Made by a program: the position numbers and the translations under genes. The notes under the pieces were generated by a model. The model was not told where the DNA came from. It did no database searches and saw only the letters and a program-made list of their open reading frames with translations. Shown here piece by piece: positions 48,425 through 60,045 of a DNA stretch of 64,000 nucleotides (position 1 is the first letter of the stretch; the number at the start of each line of letters is the position of its first letter). Origin of the DNA: Ascaphus truei (Eukaryota; Chordata; Amphibia; Anura; Ascaphidae); contig CM071568.1 in the NCBI GenBank assembly GCA_036426205.1, positions 41,009,221 through 41,073,220 of the forward strand, given 5' to 3'.

Positions 48425-48822
48425 CCGCTGAGACGGAAGAAACGCGTAGGGTCACGTGGCATTGAAACTACGGTGGTCGAGCAGTCCAGGCGCCAGTGTG
48501 AGGACGTGAGGACGTGAGTGAAGATCTTCCGGGTCCCTGATTTCAGCGAGAGAGGAATGGCGGCCGCACACTACTAACAAGCTTCTTTTAAATGAAGTAG
48601 TTCCATCTTGGAGACAGCGGCAAATACAGACGTATATCTGGAGCCATTTCGGACGCAATCGTGCGGAGGTGACCGTGGAGTCCTCAATCTGGTGCATGGG
48701 CTGGTCCCATAACATGCCTTATTTTTATTGACAAATTGTGAGTGTGCATTTGTCTTGTCCATGATTTATTAAAACTTTTCTATCTGATTTTATACAAGGA
48801 TCGGGCGCTTTTACTCTTCTTT

Positions 48823-48831
<9 letters not shown>
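48425..48831 (+). mobile_element. Ribozyme-like retroelement, plus copy
   Basis: It begins gccgctgagacgg and gaagaaacgcgtaggg, continues about 400 bp, and ends with tttattaaaacttttctatc and a TC-rich tail into (TA)n at 48832. It is head to head with the minus copy at 48238-48424. Confidence 0.6.

Positions 48832-48861
<30 letters not shown>
48832..48861. repeat. (TA)n microsatellite shared by two element tails
   Basis: TA repeat lying between the 3' tail of the plus element and the 3' tail of the minus element at 48862-49240. Confidence 0.9.
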
Positions 48862-48866
<5 letters not shown>

Positions 48867-49240
48867 CAAAAAGGGACAGCGTGAGCTCGATAGTGTAAAT
48901 TGTACAGGTTTATTTATCACGAGCTAAAATAAAAAAACCTCACAGCAATGAGGTAGGACATGCGCATCAAACAAGAACACCCATGGTCACTCTGTTAGTC
49001 AGGAACAGCAGTATCGTGGCTGCAGTGTGTGTCTCTCTCTGCCGCCAGGTATCTCCGTCGTGATGTGCGTCCTCTTCAACGGCCCCCCGGCTAAAACAGC
49101 TCACGCTCCTTTTGTTCTGCAGCTCCACTGTTCCCTTCTAGTTCAGCAAAAGCTCAATGAGCTAGACACCTGGTGCTTGTAAGTAGCGTCCTTACGCGTT
49201 TCGTCGCAAATGTTCTGGCGACTTCATAGGCACGGAAGCA
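48862..49240 (-). mobile_element. Ribozyme-like retroelement, minus copy
   Basis: Minus strand: CCTATGA (49230-49224), extra A, perfect 5-bp helix GTCGC/GCGAC (49222-49203), GAAAC and GCGTA (49202-49193). The body then runs to a tail at the (TA)n tract. The core differs from CUGANGA at two positions, so it is not called active. Confidence 0.6.
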
Positions 49241-49339
49241 GGAATCAGTGTGATATCTCCTCTCTCTTACCAGGCTCTGAAGAACTAAGGGTGTGGTCGG
49301 GAACATCTGGTACCTCCTTTATCTTCAGGAGTCAGTCAT

Positions 49340-50158
49340 TCGGCATTGGCTGTTACAGTACCCCCTCCCTCTGGTGGAAATCAGAGAAGGGGCACACTGG
49401 AACGGGGTGTGACTGGTTCCTGTCTGAGCCAGTCACATTGCTTGGGTGGTGTCCTGGCTTTCGCACCAGACCCTTGCAGAACTTTGCAAGACTAAAGCGT
49501 GCAACTTTATTTCAAAGCTCCCACGTTGTTCCCAGTGTCGGCGGGAACCGCAATCTTGGACAGTCCAACTCACGTGGTGCATTCACGGGCAAGGGAACAT
49601 CAATTTTGAGCACAGTTCTGTCCCAGACCAAGCTGGTGTCGTGATTCCGGCAGGAATCCGTTTCTCATAGGTCTCTGCAGCACCTGGTTAGCTGTCTACT
49701 GAGAGTAGGTTATACTGCAGGCTAGAAAAGCTCCCTCCGGTACGCTGCACTCGCTCACAGTCCGCTACAAGCGCTCTGTGGTTTACTGTCTGCCGACGGC
49801 TAGTGGTGCTGGTATGGTTCTTCAAGCAGAGAAAAATAGGCACCTGAATACGGCAGGCACTCCCCGTAAGACACACCACCCCAACAGTACCTTACATGAC
49901 ACCCCGTCTGGCCCTGACACCCTAGTCTCCTTCAGATGATCCTGGCCGCAGGGTGACTTCGAACAGCAATAGCCTCTCTGTCTTCAGCACAGCTCACCCT
50001 CTAGGTCAGCCCAGGCTGTAGGTCCATGTCGGGGAAGGTGGACAGGGTATGCCGTTGTCCCCTGAACACCTAGCCTCCCTCTTTCCTCAACATTTGTAAC
50101 TTCCTACCTTGCATCGCTGGAAGCCTGTCCTGTCGCTGATCTCAGCAGCGCCTCCAAA
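49340..50158 (-). mobile_element. Internal region or second LTR adjoining LTR-A copy
   Basis: Directly downstream (minus strand) of the LTR at 50159-50876 comes TTTGGAGGCGCTGCTGAGAT, where a tRNA primer-binding site would lie. Farther on, an AATAAAG (about 49510) and a purine tract GAGGGAGGGGGTACTGTAACA (about 49375-49352) occur. No gag or pol frame is open. It could be a short nonautonomous internal region or a second LTR type. Confidence 0.45.
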
Positions 50159-50876
50159 TGTAACAGAGTTTCCCTTGTTACTAGGTGTTTGGTGCATGCT
50201 ACCTGTAGGCGCACAGAATTGCTGGGTTTTCCGCCAATGTTTTTGGCAGGACAGGCTTCTGGGGTACATACCCGACATTGATGTCTAGTGGTACAGCGCC
50301 TCCATCTGCCGCAGGCTCCAGATGTATGGAGGCAATCTCCAACGGTAGAACACAATCCTCTCTCCTTCCCCGGAAAGATTACACACCAGGCAGGAGGTAT
50401 GAATAACTGGAACGGGTTTATTCTGTTCAGCACACAGTCAAAGCAGTCTTCTGCCCAATACAGTCTCTGGCTTGCTATCCAGCTGTAGTGTGGTCCCTGG
50501 ATCTACACTACGGGTCAAGGGCCCCCGCAGCAGTCACCCTCTAGCAGGGTCAGGGGAAGGTACACACTCACTCACCCCCTAAGGGAAGAGGAACAGGGAA
50601 GGCCAATATGCAGGCAACCTATGTGTGACCTGCCTCTCTCAAGTGGGGAGAGGCACTAACTCAAGTTGGGTTGCAACCCCCATAAGTACAGTAGGAGGAG
50701 GGCTCCAGGTCTGACCCAGAATTGGGTAGAACCCAGGCCTAGTTCCACCTCCTCCCCTGTCACTCAAGGGTTCGGCTGTGAGTGGGGAAAACCCATGATG
50801 GATCCTGGCAGACCTGTTCTTACCAGGACTTACTGCTAGGGTGGGCAGACTGGTAGCCAACCACCAGTCCTAGCTA
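50159..50876 (-). mobile_element. LTR of family LTR-A, with adjoining internal sequence
   Basis: Plus strand TGTAACAGAG ... CCTAGCTACA; minus strand TGTAGC...GTTACA. AATAAACCC lies on the minus strand at about 50420. The block containing GGAGCCTGCGGCAGATGGAG matches GGAGCCTACGGCAGATGGAG in the 59 kb LTR. The flanks (caaa / tata) do not match, consistent with internal sequence on the left. Confidence 0.75.
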
Positions 50877-51184
50877 CATATATAGAAGGCATATATGTGT
50901 CTGTGTATGCCTCAGTAACTGCCCCTCGCTGTCAGGAGCCAATTGCCTGATGTACTGAGTGAAGGACCCTGTGAGTGAGGAGCAGAGTTTATACAGTGCG
51001 GACGGATCCATCGGACATTAGGTCGGGGGGGGGGGGAGGATCTGTAGTCTGAACCCATATAGGTGGAGAGAGAGATTTGAGTGTGGATGCTTCAGTTTCC
51101 CTCTCATGTCTAGAGTTGATGGTGCATCCCGGGACAGTATTTCTAATCTTTTAACCTTACATTTCACATGCCAAATGTCACACA

Positions 51185-51250
51185 AATCCGTTCAGCCGTT
51201 TTCCAGTGCCAGAGTCAGTGTCTTTACTCACTGAGCCACTCCTCCTATAG
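51185..51250 (-). mobile_element. CORE-SINE head fragment
   Basis: agtgccagagtcagtgtctt and actcactgagccactcctcc are the complement of the SINE tRNA-like head at 37030-36965. Confidence 0.6.
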
Positions 51251-52507
51251 GTCATGGTAATATTTGTACTAAGAACATGTCTAAGCTACTATTGCAAAAC
51301 ACATTACCTGTGCACAACAACTGTACAAATAATGTAGGATTATATTTACATATTTAATCAATGTATTATAGTTTTAAGTACTGTTAGCTATGGAGTCTTT
51401 TGTTGATTGATAAAAAAAATATGTTCTCTGTCACAGATGGATTTATTACCATTGCATTCAATTTTGAAACCTTTCGAAATCATTAACAATTATAAATACT
51501 TTCAATAATTTAACATAAGATGTTATTCTGTAGACCTAAAAATTATTAGTTAATCAAAAACTAAAGATACAATAGAAACAAAATACAAACGCCAGCGTCA
51601 CCATTTTAAAGTCAGATTACATCAAGTAAAAACATTTAATTAATTTAAGGCACCTGATGATAATTAAATGATTCTTTAGAATAGAATAAATTAAAAGATG
51701 ATCATTTATGGCATAGCAGACATCCAAAGGGGGGACACCATGGACTTTTTCAAAATCTGTAAAAAAAATGTATGTTGAGAGGATTGCACAAGGAAAACCA
51801 AATAAAAACAAAACAAAAACTCTTCTGCATTATTTGGGGTGTTGGAAAAATGTGATCTTCACATTGGAAATTAAGTTGAATTGTGTACCTTCTGCTCGGA
51901 GGCCGTGGGATGGTCACATGGGTATGGCTATGCGGTCATTTAGAAAGAAATGTACGGTTGAGTACTGTTTTAACCTATACTACGCAAACATTAAGCTGGC
52001 AGTTTCGGTTATTCTACAATATTTATAATGCGGGTATCTTCATTTAATGAAATGTAGAGCGTCTGATTAAACCATTCTACTGCCCTTTATAGCCTTGTAT
52101 ATGATTTTTGTTCGGAAGAATCCTGAGCCCAGTTCTGTTTTCCTCTAACATTTGATCAAAAAGGAATCCTAGAGAAAGTAGAACACCAAGAACAATAATA
52201 ACAATAACAATAATAAATATAATTAATGTTAATAAATTTTTTTTTTTTTTTTTTTTAAACCCTGCATGTGTCTTCCTGATTGTGCCAGTGTTGTGGTATT
52301 CAATTATGCAATTTTCATTGGCATATTAATCATCTTTTCAACAAACAAGCCGGTGTTAATTAAAGCAAACCATGGATAAAGACATGGTGCCGGATCATCA
52401 TTCCGTTTATCACAGCACACAGGCTGCCCGTTAAGTAAATTCTGGACTGTGAGATGAATTTAAATGTTGGCTTCATCTTTTTTTTTGTTGGAGTTTGAAC
52501 GCAACTC

Positions 52508-52526
52508 ATCTAAAAAACAACAATAA

Positions 52527-52567
<41 letters not shown>

Positions 52568-52568
52568 A
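52508..52568. repeat. (CAA)n/(CAG)n trinucleotide repeat
   Basis: aacaacaataacaac followed by eleven AGC units (52531-52563) and caacaaac. On the minus strand it reads (CTG)n. Confidence 0.95.
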
Positions 52569-52869
52569 ACTTCCGACTTCACGGGATAGAACAGAACAAA
52601 TGTATTTGTAATTATTGACTAGGAAAGGAAAACGGTTGTGTAGCTGTATGCAGTAGGTGGAGAGGAACATGTACTGTAAGTCAAGGGAAAGGTTGGGAGA
52701 CAAATCCTCTTGGCAGCAAATATGGGGCAAAAAATACAAACAAAGAAAAACCCCTCCGTTGCTTCCAGGTGGATTTATAAATCTGGTGGGGGTTTCTTTT
52801 GTTAGAGGTCTTGCCCCTGTTTTGCAGCAAAAACACTTTGATAAACTTTGATAAAAGATGCATTATTCT

Positions 52870-53089
52870 GCATGATGTACGGCAGGGGTGGCCAACTTCG
52901 GTGCTCAATGGCCACTATCAGGTCAGGTTTTAAGGATATCCCCGCATCAGCACAGGTGGCTCAGTCGTTGACTGTATTTTTGAGACGTTATGAGCAATTG
53001 AAAAAGGGGGTTATAATGGAAGTCTCGATCAAACCTTAACTGTTGCACATCCATTATATATTATATATTATAATATATTATATATATAT

Positions 53090-53135
<46 letters not shown>

Positions 53136-53283
53136 GATATATATCTTCAAGTGATACGTGGATTCTTAATTATTAATCCACCAAGTCATTGAGCCACTGA
53201 TTAAGCCACCTGTGCTGAAGCGGGGATATACAAAAAACCTGACCTGTTGGTGGCCGTTGAGGGCAGGATTTGTCCACTCCTGC
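52870..53283. mobile_element. Palindromic hAT MITE (family hAT-A), copy 5, with (TA)n insertion
   Basis: The left arm starts CAGGGGTGGCCAACTTCGG (about 52883); the right arm ends AGGATTTGTCCACTCCTG. Inner arms tcaggttttaaggatatccc and its complement are present. The centre is expanded by (TA)n at 53053-53133. The flanks (tgtac on both sides) suggest a decayed duplication. Confidence 0.7.
53053..53133. repeat. (TA)n microsatellite
   Basis: Irregular TA/TAA repeat of about 80 bp within the hAT-A copy. Confidence 0.9.
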
Positions 53284-53429
53284 TGTACATGCTCCTTATT
53301 CTATTGTTAAATAATATAAAAGGAAGCAGAATAACATAGAAAATGAGCCACGCGAAGCATGTTGTCTTGTTCGTCTTACTCACTCTGCAATGTGCTGCTG
53401 GACTTTCTGGCTCTGAGAGAGGTTACTAA

Positions 53430-53712
53430 GGCTGCGTCCCCTCTGGCGCTGAGCGTGCTCATGCTTGACTGCGGTGATATCACGAACTCTCCAAGCATGA
53501 GCGCCGGGTGTCCTGTCTATTTTGCAAGCGGGAGCGGGGGGGCATGTTGAGCGCTCTTCAAACTCACTTTTTTTTGTCTCCCCAAGCGCCAAGCTTGGGT
53601 GAGCGTGCATGCCCGCGCACGAGCGCGCCACGTGAGCGGGGACAGCAACATAAAGATTCAAAGAAGTCAAAGCGGCAAGCGCCGCGCGCACAGCGCTAGC
53701 GTGGACGCAGCC
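53430..53712. mobile_element. MITE with GGCTGCGTCC ends
   Basis: Perfect inverted ends GGCTGCGTCC and GGACGCAGCC flanked by TAA (left) and TTA (right). CpG-rich interior with gcgccacgtgagcgg. Probably Harbinger-like, given the TWA-type target and resemblance to 43244-43563. Confidence 0.7.
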
Positions 53713-54178
53713 TTATACATAAATGGTGCGGCAAAACAGATTTTGATGGCATATTCATTTAGCATGACACTTGTTGGGGTTGGATTTAGAGAAATGAGAA
53801 CCGGAGCTATCGCAGGGACTACGGATTTAGGCTATTGGTGGAGGAAAATGAATGTAAGTGAATGTGGGCACATTGGTTCAGGGGAAATATAGCGATGTTC
53901 AGTATAATATGTTCATTTTTCGCTGGGCTTTTATGTTCATGTACATCTTTCCCCCTGAATGGAAAGCATTTACAATATCCTGAAAAATAGAGTTTACAAT
54001 TTTATAAGTGCGCATATTGGGCATTCCTCTAAATTTCTGTTTCTTTTGTTTCAGTAGTTTTTTTGTCCTTGTTGAAAAACACAAACACACGGCCATTGCT
54101 AAATATTGGTATTAAAACGGTAAGATTTCGCTATCATATTATGGCAGCGTGGAGAATACCGTAGCACAAAAAAGAAAG

Positions 54179-54514
54179 TACAGGCATACCCCAGTTTAAG
54201 GGCACTCACTTTAAGTACACTCGCGAGTAAGTACATATCGTTCAATAGGCAAACGGCAGCTCACGCAAGCGCCTGTCAGCACGTCCTGAACAGCAATACC
54301 AGCTCCCTACCTGTACCGAAGCTGTGCGCAAGCGGGGAGAATATAGAGCCTGTTACACATGTGTTATTTACATCAGTTTTGCAAGTATATAACGATTGCA
54401 GTACAGTACATGCATTGATAAGTGGGGAAAAGGTCGTGCTTCACTGTAAGTACATTTTCACTTTACATACATGCTCCGGTCCCATTGCATACGTTAATGC
54501 GGGGTATGCCTGTA
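54179..54514 (+). mobile_element. Mariner/Tigger-like element, copy 4 of 4
   Basis: TACAGGCATACCCCAGTTTAA to GCGGGGTATGCCTGTA, TA at both ends. Interior as in copies 2 and 3. Confidence 0.85.
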
Positions 54515-54881
54515 TTATTCAATTTTAAAAAAAAGTGTTATCCGTAGTGTGGGCTCATGCCTGCTTGCAGTATTTCATATATTTGAAATGATTCAGGCTT
54601 TTTTATTCGGAATTCAGTGAATCAGTAGAAGACTGTTTAAGTCAGTGATCAACCAAGAACTAACCAGACCCCGAGGCCTCATTGCTTCACTTTAACAAAT
54701 GAATAGCAATTAATCAGTCACAGTGATTAGACCATTTGAATGCATAGAGTTGTCATTTTGCAAAAGTGTTCCGCCATCTACTACAGTATCTTGCATTAAG
54801 GGGCCAAAAGAAGGTTTTGCAAATGTGAAGCAAGGAAGGATTTCTGATGTATAGCATTTTGTGACGGGCGCTTTTCATGGC

Positions 54882-55110
54882 TGAAGGAGCGGCTCAGTGA
54901 GTAAAGCCACTGACACTGACACTGAAAACAATGACACAATCTGATTTTGAAGTAAGCCTGGTTGATATACTGTACCTGTGTCAGTGACCTTGGGAAAGTA
55001 ACTTTATTTCCCTTTGCCTCAGGCACCAAACAGACTGTCACCTCTTTGGGGCATTTACTGGGCTTGTAATATTCTATGTGCTGTGCTGCATTATATGATA
55101 CAGAAAGCAA
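54882..55110 (+). mobile_element. tRNA-derived CORE-SINE, B box lost
   Basis: The head GGAGCGGCTCAGTGAGTAAAG is followed by the CORE module GACCTTGGGAAAGTAACTTT, GCCTCAGGCACC and a 3' region as in 36835-37030. The B-box region is replaced by unrelated sequence (about 54935-54970). Confidence 0.7.
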
Positions 55111-55309
55111 CCCTCCCATTACTTTAGGCTAAATAGCATGAATGCCAAACCCTCTCATTTTTGGAAGACTCCTGATTTAGGTCTCTCGTTCCTCTCTGCC
55201 CCCCCCCCCCCCTGTATCTCCTATTAAAAATTAATAAATCTCTCTCTCTCCACGTCTGCCAGGCAGGTCTAATCAATTCCCAAATTAAAGATTAGACCTG
55301 CAAACTACA

Positions 55310-55500
55310 TTCAGGTGGAGGTTGGCTCCAGGGAGGCACTGTATTCTCCGGGTGGCGAGGGGGGGGTGGGGGGTAATGATGTTTTGGGTGATCTATCACC
55401 TTTGGTTGTGGCCGTTTCGCCGCAACCAAATGACCACAGGCACTTAGCCGCAAGTCACCTGGCCGACGGGACACCAGCTGCTTCGCCAGTAAGGTAAGTC
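55310..55500. repeat. Probable MITE related to 17.2/19.1 kb family
   Basis: Contains ttggttgtggccgtttcgcc and cgccgcaaccaaatgaccac in opposed orientation, a short palindrome, plus caagtcacctggccgacggg. The ends are unclear. Confidence 0.4.
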
Positions 55501-55800
55501 CCAAATGTTAACCCTTGCCTTAAAATCCTTTAATGTTAACCCCTAATATTAACACTACCCCCAACCCCAAAACCTTAACCCATTTCCCTAAAACCCCTTA
55601 AATTAACCCCCTACCCTAACCACTAAAACTCCTAAAGTTAACCCCTAACCACCAAAACCCTAATGTTAACCCCTAACACCTAAAATAAAACTAAAGTTAA
55701 TCCCTTCCCTAACTGCTAAGCCCACTAAAGTTAACCCCCTTCCCTAATCACTAAAACCCCTAAAGTTAACCCTGTTCCCTAACTGCTAACACCTCTTACC
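55500..55800. repeat. Diverged minisatellite of CCCTAAxxTTAACCCC units
   Basis: About ten diverged units of 25-40 bp built on aaacccctaaagttaacccc and ttccctaac. It superficially resembles CCCTAA telomere repeats but is not a hexamer array. Confidence 0.8.
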
Positions 55801-56829
55801 TTATTGTAGAAGCAGGCGATGGCTCTTTGTTCAGTGGCTGTGGCAGAGGATCTGTCTGCGGTCCAATAATGGAGCAGACAAAATGCCCCATTCCGGTTTT
55901 GGGACTGTGTTTAGTGGTTGTTTGGGGTGGAGTTAATGACTTAATTCAGGTGTGTCCAAATCTCCGCTCAGGAAATACTGGCATGTATAAATTAGTGAGC
56001 CAAAATGACCAAATTGCTCTGCTATCTCCCCATCAGCTGACCCTCCAAGACTGTGAAGGATCAGTTTCAAATGCCAAGAAATAAATGTTTGCATTGCAGT
56101 CCAAGGCTTTAGTGGCTTCACATATACTCACATATACTTTTCCCACAACAACTAGAATAGGCTTCAATGCTAAAGAAACAACAACATTGTTTTATTATTT
56201 TTTTTATACTGTGATGGTGTCAGCATTAACACTTTTGCCGACGGTAGATCCGACAGCTCCTGATGGCCACTGGTCTTCTGGAATCGCAACCACGTGATTG
56301 GTCGGGGTAGCAATAACGCGAAAAGCCCCTGATGACGTGAGCGGAAATGGAGGGGGATCCGCTTCCGTTCCAATCACATTCACTGCTCCGATGTAACCCA
56401 ATTCCCCCCTAGAAACTACCAAAAAATATCATGACCTACCCAGTACGTTACAGTGTAAGGGTTCCTTGACATGCCCGCCCTCATGACGTACAGAGTATGT
56501 CATAACGACAGCAGCATCTGTAAAGTTGGATATTCAATAGCATTGGTGAGTTCTTTGAGTTATAACCTTCAGTGGTAAGGAGCGTTGAATAAATGCAGTC
56601 GGTGTTCCAAAGTTCACATTTATGAATCACACAATATCTTCTAAGCAATATTTGGAGGGGATCTGCAGAGTAGGAGGAAACTGAAGGCAGACAGCCTTTG
56701 GCGGCAGGCAGGCAGGCGAAAGGTAGTCTGCCGGTTGCTGATGTTTGGTAATGTTGCAGCTGCTCTTTTGCAATCTGAAACTCACCAGCCATCTCATCTC
56801 CTGCACTCTATCTTTCAACTTACCTTGCC

Positions 56830-57085
56830 TTATAGATTTTACGCTCCTGGAGGCACGGCCTCTTCTAACACAACACATTGCAGGCCTACACAATTTGAAC
56901 CTTGTCTGTAAATGTTACATATGCCCATAATCATATCTCTAACTGCCCATGAAATGTCTGCAAATTGAATGTACCACCTCTGTTCATTCAATGTAACCAT
57001 GTATTGTCATCATAACTCTGTGCCCAGGACATACTTGAAAACAAAATTACTCCCTGGAAAAAAAAAAAACATTTTATAAATAAAT
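56830..57085 (+). mobile_element. Rex1-like LINE 3' tail
   Basis: caatttgaaccttgtctgta, tgcccaggacatacttgaaa and ctccctggaaaaaaaaaaaa with an (ATAAATAA) end follow the 45300-45750 copy. Confidence 0.75.
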
Positions 57086-57679
57086 AAAAAATAATAAGGA
57101 AATTAGATCATATGTATTTCTTGGTATCATTATTCTCTATCCTTTTAGCTTCCTTTACTGAATAGTACCATATCATGAATCATACATAATAAAAAAAAGT
57201 TCTTTACATTTGACACATAGCACCCACGTTTATGTATAAACTTTACACAAAAATAGAGTAAGTTTCAACGTTAAATAAAAGAAAATTAAAAACAAATGTC
57301 TTACATTTGACGCATATATTGATGTATGCAGAATTTATCAACCCACATACATTGAGTTAATATAGTCGGTTTCATACAATGTCCTGAAACGGAAAAGACA
57401 ATAACTGGTGAATGAGATACGATACTTGAGTGGCAGAAGTTTATCAGTGTTTACAGCTGTGATATACATAAACAAAAAAAACCCGCTTATAACATTGTTG
57501 CATCTTTCCCTTGAGGGTGATATTTTTTGTTCGGTAATACCAAGGCATGCATAAAATGCTTTTGCTATGCCTTTTTGAGAAACGTTGTTAATCACTTGGA
57601 TGCTGAATGAGCTAGCAACAAGTATTAATGTATTGCCCTGAAGTGAATAGTGGAAAGTCTATATTCTACCAAAAGAAGG

Positions 57680-57735
57680 TGTAGCTAGACATGTGCGGGC
57701 CCCCAGGCAAAATAAAATTCAGGTCCCAGCCTGTC
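57680..57735. mobile_element. Fragment of the 15.3 kb hAT-like element
   Basis: gtgtagctagacatgtgcgg and gcccccaggcaaaataaaat match the left end of the insertion at 15312. Confidence 0.5.
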
Positions 57736-57740
57736 TCTTA

Positions 57741-57990
57741 GGACTCGGCCAGGGTGGCGCTGAGCAGGCGGGAGCACTCATGCTGGCCACTATGAAACAC
57801 ATTGAGGGAATGTGTGTGGCCAGTGTAAGTGCCTACGCCTGCTCGGCGCTTAGCTGCAAATTTGAATTTGTCGTCCGCAAGCGCATCGCGTGAGCGATTT
57901 GCCCAATTTGGGCGAACCAGCTCCATGACGTCATGGCCACGCCCCCCTATTCCCCCCCCTGCGCTCACACCTAGCCGGCCACAAATCTCC
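57741..57990. mobile_element. Harbinger-type MITE, right end eroded
   Basis: TTA precedes GGACTCGGCCAGGG, similar to the left end at 43244. The interior carries gggcgaaccagctccatgac and gtcatggccacgcccc, matching 43420-43455, with CCAAT at 57903-57907 and a full TGACGTCA at 57926-57933. Confidence 0.65.
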
Positions 57991-58119
57991 CGGCTCTGTC
58001 ACTTTAGGGAGATAAAAGGGTATATATAGCTCAACCCAATGTTCTAGAAGCAGGTTCCTCAGAGTTCATGGATATGTATATTAAGAATATCCTGTCCCTG
58101 TTTCAGTTAAGGAACGTGC

Positions 58120-58705
58120 CTTATTTAGTTAGCACCTACAGTGATGGCCCAAGATTGTTCTCATGCGGGAAGTGGAGTGAGCATGTGCGCAGCAAGAGCT
58201 CTGAGTAGTAACTTCAGAGCATATTCGAATCAGCCACACAGGGTAGGATCTTAGTAAACTCCTGATCCAATATGCATGGACCAGGTATGCAGTACACAGT
58301 GACAGGCTACTGATCCCAGAAAACAGAGTGTATTCCAACCTTAGACCCACTGGAGATGGGGCACTATTGACGCTATGCAGGAGATTGCCAATCTAACCCA
58401 TACTAAGGGACACAAGCATGATTAACTCCCCAGTTTAGGAGTGAGAACTACCATGGGAAGAAGCACAGAGTAGCTTTTTGATTTGGCATCAGTTAATATG
58501 TCTAATTTGAAGTCTGTCCTTGAATGGCGAGCATTATAAACAGATGTGAATAAAGCTATAACAATTCCTGGGACCCATCCTTAATCTATCTGTATATCCG
58601 CACCGACCCAGCACTCTTACCAGATATGAGAGACTGAGCACTGCCATGTATACTATATAGTCAATTGGATGTAAACTGCTTTAGAGCCGGGCAAGGAGGG
58701 TTACA
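58120..58705 (+). mobile_element. LTR-like 3' portion
   Basis: It ends GGAGGGTTACA, with a GAATAAAGC signal at about 58548, the arrangement seen in the other LTRs here. The 5' boundary and target duplication were not found, so this is tentative. Confidence 0.4.
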
Positions 58706-59290
58706 TGGGCCTTAATATTTCAACAGATATCCTTATGGTGAGCTTATTAGCTGAAGGCATAGTAACCATAATTGTAGAAATGCATTTCATATTAAAGTAC
58801 TAACATTTAGTTTAGCGTTATCTTTTTTTCATGAAAAGATAAAAGGTCATATTTTCTAATCGGCACTGGAAGGCACAGCCCAATCACATGAAGTTGTATT
58901 ATGGCATAGCACCACTTAGTGAATAAAAAACTATTGACTTTAGGGCACATATATTGCATTATAGTGTTATAGTTTGTTTACATTTACTGTATATTGTATT
59001 TTCCTCGTAATAGGCTTTCCTTGTATAAAGGAGCAGTTGCTATTGACTCCAGAAATATTCCGAGGTTTTTCCAGAAGTCTTACTATAAAAACTAGGTATT
59101 CCAAGCATATCATTATGGTTCAGTGGTTAGTTCCTGACTAGTTCGTTCCACTCCTACACACATTTAACCTTTTCAATCTGTTAATTCTATTGTACAATTG
59201 TTTGTGGTTTCTTGCATATAGCTTAATTATTGGTAACCTTTTCAGTGTTAGTGGGGCTTCAAGAAGGAAATGCCTCTTTGGAATAGTATA

Positions 59291-60045
59291 TGTAGCGGGG
59301 TACTCCATGGCTACTAAATCTACCCAATGGGCAGGCAATAAACCCTGGTGTTCACAGGTTTGCCAGTAGTTATCATGGGGTTTTCCCCCTACATCCTTTG
59401 GTGCTGCGCTTGAGTAGGAAGTGGCATTTCTTGTTGTGGCTGGGCCAGCGGAATACCTGCCCTCTGGCTGTACTTAAGGGCAGGACCTCCCCAAAGTTGG
59501 TTGGTTGTCCTTCCCCATGAGGAAGGCAGGTCACGACTGGGAGCCTCAGATTAGGGCCTTCCCATGTGCTCTTCCCTCCGGGGGGAGTAGAGTGACTATA
59601 CCTCTGTCTCTGCTAGGAAGGTGGGGAAGAGCTAGGATGGCTGCGGGTGCCCTAGGCCCGTAGTGACGGTCCAGGGACTATCTCAGGTTATATCTGAGAG
59701 AAGAGACTGTGATCCGACAGGTGACTGCTTAGTACCTGTTTTACTGCAATAAGAATAGTAATAACCCTGTTCCTGTTTTTCAATATACCTCCTGTCTGGT
59801 GTGTGATCTAATTGGGGGGAGAGTTACAGTTCTACCGTGGGAGATCGCCTCCATATCCCTGGAGCCTACGGCAGATGGAGGCGCTGCACAGCTAAGTGTT
59901 ATGTGGGGTATGGACCCCAGAAGCCTGTTCCTGGGTCCCAAAGTTACAGCGGACGACTCAGCCCTCTTGTTACCAGCAGGTATGCACCACAAATACCCAG
60001 TAATGGCCTGATATGCGATTGGGGGAGGGGGGAAACACCGTTACA
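59291..60045 (+). mobile_element. Solo LTR of family LTR-A, TATA target duplication
   Basis: It begins TGTAGCGGGGTACTCC and ends AACACCGTTACA. An exact TATA flanks it at 59287-59290 and 60046-60049. It shares GGAGCCTACGGCAGATGGAG and GGTATGCACCACAAATACCC with the minus-strand copies at 3207-4002 and 50159-50876. No internal region is present. Confidence 0.85.

Noticed and set aside
55500..55800. Interstitial telomeric repeat
   Set aside because: CCCTAA occurs often but the unit is 25-40 bp and irregular, so it is a minisatellite rather than a TTAGGG array.
56325..56350. CTGATGA followed closely by GAAA, a possible hammerhead core
   Set aside because: Only 8 bases separate the two motifs, leaving a 2-bp helix II at best. 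No GUC/NUH triplet with helix I pairing was found. Treated as chance.
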